A stretch of 8,473 nucleotides of DNA from Bacteroidota bacterium (GTDB lineage Bacteria; Bacteroidota; Bacteroidia; Flavobacteriales; Flavobacteriaceae). Under the pieces are notes generated by a model. That model was not told the DNA's origin and did no database searches. It saw only the letters and a program-made list of their open reading frames with translations. Positions 5,955 to 8,473 of this stretch are shown here, in pieces; the stretch's first letter is position 1; each line of letters starts with the position of its first letter. The stretch covers positions 1 through 8,473 of the forward strand of contig JAEWKB010000277.1 in NCBI GenBank assembly GCA_023386255.1, given 5' to 3'. The translations under genes and the position numbers were made by a program.

Positions 5955-7427
5955 ATGATGAATATAGCCCGGTTTCGTCTGCTGGTATTTTTTATGAGCT
6001 TATCCCTTGTGGGGATAATTCTGGTACAGCTATATTGGGTGAATTCATCACTGAAAACAAGCGATGACCAGTTTAGGTATCATGTTCAGCGCATTTTAGG
6101 CAAAGTAAGCAGCAAAATACAGGAGCAGGAGGCAAGGAACTACTATGATATGTACAAAACGTACAAGGACAGTACCGGCCGCGAACCTTTGCATACTGAA
6201 ATGCTTGAGTATTATAACAAAAAGCTGAACACCGATGATAATGTAGAAGGAGATGGTGCTGATGAAAATTCGTTCTTTGATAGTTTAAGGTCGGGCACAG
6301 ATGCTGCTGCTAATAACGGCAATGGTTCTAAAGCCTATGAAATATACCAGTTTGAAAAGTACCTGAACGAGTACAGGAAACTAAAAACGCTTGAGCAGCG
6401 TATTACAAAGGAAAGGCTCAGGAAAATGCTTGCAACTGAATTGCGTCAGAATGATGTAACTACCCCTTTTGAATTTGCAGTTTACAGCACCAACGGACAG
6501 GCTACGCCGATAAGGTCAGAAAATTTTAAATGGGACCCCAGCGTATCGTCTGAAATAAATTTCCTTACAGATAATGAGGGTGTATCTAAGTACAGGCTGC
6601 TGATAAGCTTCCCTGAAAAGCAGGGTTACCTCTTTTCATCTATACTGGGCATTACATCGCTTTCGCTCATATTTACGCTCATCATTATCATTGCATATCT
6701 CACAGCGTTAAGCCAGCTTATAAAGCAAAAGCAGATATCAGAGATAAAGACCGACTTTATCAACAACATGACACACGAGTTCAAAACGCCCATTGCAACC
6801 ATAAACCTTGCACTGGATGCGATAAAGAACCCAAAAATTTTTGAAGATAGAGAAAAGATGCAGCGGTACCTGCAGATGATAAGGGACGAGAATAAAAGAA
6901 TGCACGCCCAGGTTGAAAATGTGTAGCAGATATCGAGGCTGGATAAAAAGGAGCTGGATATTACAAAAGAACCGGCTGATATACATAACATTATTGAAGA
7001 TGCCATAGAGCACGTTTATTTAATTATTGAAGCAAGGCACGGTACATTAACAAGGCATTTTAGTGCCTCACGTACTACAGCACTGCTAAATGACGTTCAT
7101 TTTACTAACGTGCTGGTGAACATACTGGATAATGCCATTAAATATTCGCCGGATGAGCCTGTAATAGATATTTATACTGAGAATGTAAAGGATTTTATCC
7201 TGATAAAGATACAGGACAGGGGCCTTGGAATGGGTAAGACTACCCAAAAAAGGATTTTTGAAAAGTTTTACAGGGAGCACACAGGCGACATACATAATGT
7301 GAAAGGGCACGGACTGGGGCTGGCCTATGTAAAGAGGATAATAGACGACCACAACTGCCACATTTATGTAGAAAGTGAAAAAGGAAAAGGAAGTACTTTT
7401 ATAATAAAAATGCCACTAATAAATTAA
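5955..7427 (+). pseudogene. Sensor histidine kinase (RprX-like) interrupted by an in-frame TAG at codon 324
   Basis: The frame spans 490 sense or stop positions before its TAA. Residues 1-323 end at TAG 6924-6926, and the same frame resumes at 6927 and runs to 7427 with no other stop. Seen before the stop: a membrane helix at 8-29, a periplasmic region of about 195 residues rich in charged and coiled-coil-like stretches (130-165), a second helix at 226-250, and the DHp H-box around NMTHEFKTP with phospho-accepting His274. Seen after it: the N box (NILDNAIKYS, Asn389 and Asn393), the G1 box DRGLGMG near 421-427, the F box FEKFYR, and the G2 box GHGLGLAYV near 452-460. All motifs of a working kinase remain, and only the TAG separates the His domain from ATP binding. 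Relatives commonly have ENVLQISRL-type sequence here, so TTG (Leu) to TAG is the simplest change. The start may be 5955 or 5958 (ATGATG). The partner regulator follows 4 bp after the stop. Confidence 0.85.
6924..6926 (+). other. In-frame nonsense codon (TAG) in the histidine kinase
   Basis: Codon 324 of the kinase frame reads TAG between GTG (Val323) and CAG (Gln325). From 6927 to 7109 no ATG, GTG or TTG occurs in frame. The first alternative start, GTG at 7110, is inside the N box, so reinitiation could not rebuild a whole ATP-binding domain. Confidence 0.9.
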
Positions 7428-7431
7428 CAAT

Positions 7432-8160
7432 ATGGAAGAAACGCACAAAAAGATTCTTTTAGTAGAAGACGACCCGAATTTTGGAGCCGTATTAAAGGAT
7501 TATCTGTTAATCAACGATTTTGACGTTACATTAGCTAAGAACGGAATGGAAGGTTTCGAAAAGTTTAAAAAGGACAATTTTGACCTTTGTATTCTTGACG
7601 TGATGATGCCTTATAAGGATGGATATACTCTTGCAAGAGAGATTAGGGAGAAGAACAAAGAGGTGCCTATTATTTTCCTTACAGCAAAGTCTATGAAAGA
7701 AGATGTGCTGAAAGGTTACAAAGTGGGTGCTGATGATTACCTGAACAAGCCTTTTGACTCTGAAGTGCTTTTAATGAAAATTAAAGCCATCATTCAGCGT
7801 AAGGCTTCTGAAACTAAAACTGACAACTCTAAATTTGAGTTCCAGATTGGTAAGTTCCACCTTAACAGTAAGCTACGTTTCCTTACTTTTGAGAACGATG
7901 AGCCTATTAAGCTTTCGCCAAAAGAGAATGAACTGCTTAAAATGCTTGCCCTGCATGAGAACGACCTGATGCCAAGGGAGCTTGCCCTTACCAAAATATG
8001 GAGGGACGATAACTACTTCACATCGCGCAGTATGGACGTTTATATTGCCAAGCTGAGAAAATACCTTAAATCAGATGAAGATGTTGAAATCCTTAACATC
8101 CACGGTGAAGGTTTCAGGCTTGTTATTAAGAACAAAGTAGCTGAAGAAAAACAGGCTTAA
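7432..8160 (+). CDS. OmpR-family two-component response regulator, RprY-like
   Basis: The 242-residue product is a DNA-binding response regulator. The receiver domain (about 6-124) has the acidic pocket Glu12-Asp13-Asp14, phospho-accepting Asp56 in ILDVMMP, Thr84 in IFLTAK and Lys106 in NKPF. The C-terminal winged helix (about 136-232) has LSPKENELL, the IWRDDNYF segment and the recognition helix RSMDVYIAKLRKYL, ending with the wing motif NIHGEGFRL. The DDNYF, RSMDVYI and NIHG motifs closely resemble my memory of Bacteroides RprY, so I call it RprY-like without assigning a symbol. It is cotranscribed with the histidine kinase 4 bp upstream, presumably its phosphate donor. If the kinase nonsense codon is real, this intact regulator may depend on another donor or act unphosphorylated. 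It may bind the GTTAAT repeats upstream of the operon; that is inference. Confidence 0.95.
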   Translation: MEETHKKILLVEDDPNFGAVLKDYLLINDFDVTLAKNGMEGFEKFKKDNFDLCILDVMMPYKDGYTLAREIREKNKEVPIIFLTAKSMKEDVLKGYKVGADDYLNKPFDSEVLLMKIKAIIQRKASETKTDNSKFEFQIGKFHLNSKLRFLTFENDEPIKLSPKENELLKMLALHENDLMPRELALTKIWRDDNYFTSRSMDVYIAKLRKYLKSDEDVEILNIHGEGFRLVIKNKVAEEKQA

Positions 8161-8182
8161 TACCTGTTCATATAAATTAATT

Positions 8183-8232
8183 TCCCCTTTGTGCGGAAGC
8201 GACCTGTGTGGGCCTGCTTTTGCTGAAGGGGA
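8183..8232. terminator. Possible bidirectional terminator between convergent genes
   Basis: TCCCCTT at 8183-8189 is complementary to AAGGGGA at 8226-8232, followed on the + strand by ATTTATTTT. On the minus strand the flank is also AT-rich. The 36-nt interior can form a weaker inner stem (AAGC at 8197-8200 with GCTT at 8216-8219). It lies in the 78-bp gap between the response regulator stop and the stop of the opposing thioesterase gene, where a shared terminator would be expected. The long interior and the interrupted T-run make this less certain than the other two terminators. Confidence 0.45.
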
Positions 8233-8238
8233 TTTATT

Positions 8239-8473
8239 TTATTTCCAATTCAGCTCTAATGCAAAACATGGCTTTTCATCTTTTACGATGCTGAAATATG
8301 TTTGGTTTTCTTCCTTTCCTGAATAAATCTGTACGACGTCACCAAGCTGTAGTTCCCGCATGTAATTCATGTCAAAGCTTTGCAGCTGCCCTTTAAGGAG
8401 CGGGCGGTGGTCTATAGCATCAAGGCACCATTCCAAATACTTTACATTATTGGCATGAAATACAATATCCAGG
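8239..8473 (-). CDS. Acyl-ACP thioesterase-like protein, C-terminal part (truncated by window edge)
   Basis: The minus-strand frame enters at 8473 and ends with TAA at 8241-8239, giving the last 77 residues; the true start lies beyond the window. The segment begins LDIVFHANNVKYLEW, which matches the second hotdog domain of acyl-ACP thioesterases (compare DLDVNQHVNNVKY in plant FatB enzymes), where the His and nearby polar residues belong to the active-site region. A QSFDMNYMREL strand and a GDVVQIYS strand follow, as in that fold. The family hydrolyses acyl-acyl carrier protein to free fatty acid in the cytoplasm. A short-chain acyl-CoA or other hotdog thioesterase is a possible alternative. 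The gene converges on the two-component operon and is not part of it. Confidence 0.75.
   Translation of the reverse strand, partial: LDIVFHANNVKYLEWCLDAIDHRPLLKGQLQSFDMNYMRELQLGDVVQIYSGKEENQTYFSIVKDEKPCFALELNWK

Noticed and set aside
6626..7013. Overlapping minus-strand open frames of 126 and 91 codons opposite the kinase
   Set aside because: They lie wholly opposite strong histidine kinase coding sequence, show no domain, and their composition looks like an antisense reading of the kinase codons.
7086..7361. Minus-strand 91-codon frame opposite the kinase ATP-binding domain
   Set aside because: It is a shadow of conserved kinase coding sequence, with no recognisable product and no promoter.
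7110..7427. Independent 105-codon gene starting at GTG 7110
   Set aside because: It is the in-frame continuation of the interrupted kinase; the GTG is inside the N box, so it is not a natural gene start.
8191..8225. Small structured RNA in the convergent spacer
   Set aside because: The inner pairing is short and bulged, and the whole is better explained as the interior of a shared terminator.

Overview
The window looks like chromosomal DNA of a Bacteroidota bacterium, most likely Flavobacteriaceae. The basis is protein content: type IX secretion (T9SS) sorting domains, GEVED domains, and a response regulator close to Bacteroides RprY. DNA signals agree: TAnnTTTG-type promoter boxes, no clear Shine-Dalgarno sequences, and AT-rich spacers. 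All genes are on the + strand except the last one, which runs in convergently and is cut by the window edge.

Layout. 1-161 is the 3' end of a T9SS-secreted protein, followed by an intrinsic terminator. 276-4220 is a 1314-residue secreted multidomain protein (signal peptide, two GEVED domains, two FN3 domains, a MAM-like jelly roll, Ig-like domains, type A sorting domain). Its C-terminus is paralogous to the upstream fragment, so the two form a tandem pair of surface or secreted proteins. A perfect 24-bp palindrome with a T-run ends this unit and adjoins a promoter box for the next. 4304-5892 is a two-gene unit with a 4-bp ATGA overlap: a membrane-anchored family 2 glycosyltransferase and dephospho-CoA kinase (CoaE). 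5955-8160 is a two-component system, a sensor histidine kinase and an RprY-like OmpR-family response regulator. 8239-8473 (minus strand) is the C-terminal part of an acyl-ACP thioesterase-like protein.

The most notable feature is an in-frame TAG at 6924-6926 in the histidine kinase. It lies between the phospho-accepting His region and the ATP-binding domain. The reading frame continues intact on the other side, through the N, G1, F and G2 boxes, to the natural stop 4 bp before the regulator. No ATG, GTG or TTG lies in frame between the TAG and the N box. As read, the kinase is therefore split by one nonsense codon: a very recent mutation, a sequencing error, or (less likely) a read-through site. 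The kinase promoter region carries 11-bp-spaced GTTAAT direct repeats, a good candidate for autoregulation by the partner regulator, and its promoter box is so close to the ATG that the mRNA may be leaderless.

I see no CRISPR array, tRNA, rRNA, insertion sequence or phage gene, and no gene-free stretch over 300 bases. I found no convincing wholly new system. The best leads are the split kinase, the repeat-bearing kinase promoter, and the GEVED domain nested inside an Ig-like domain of the large secreted protein.
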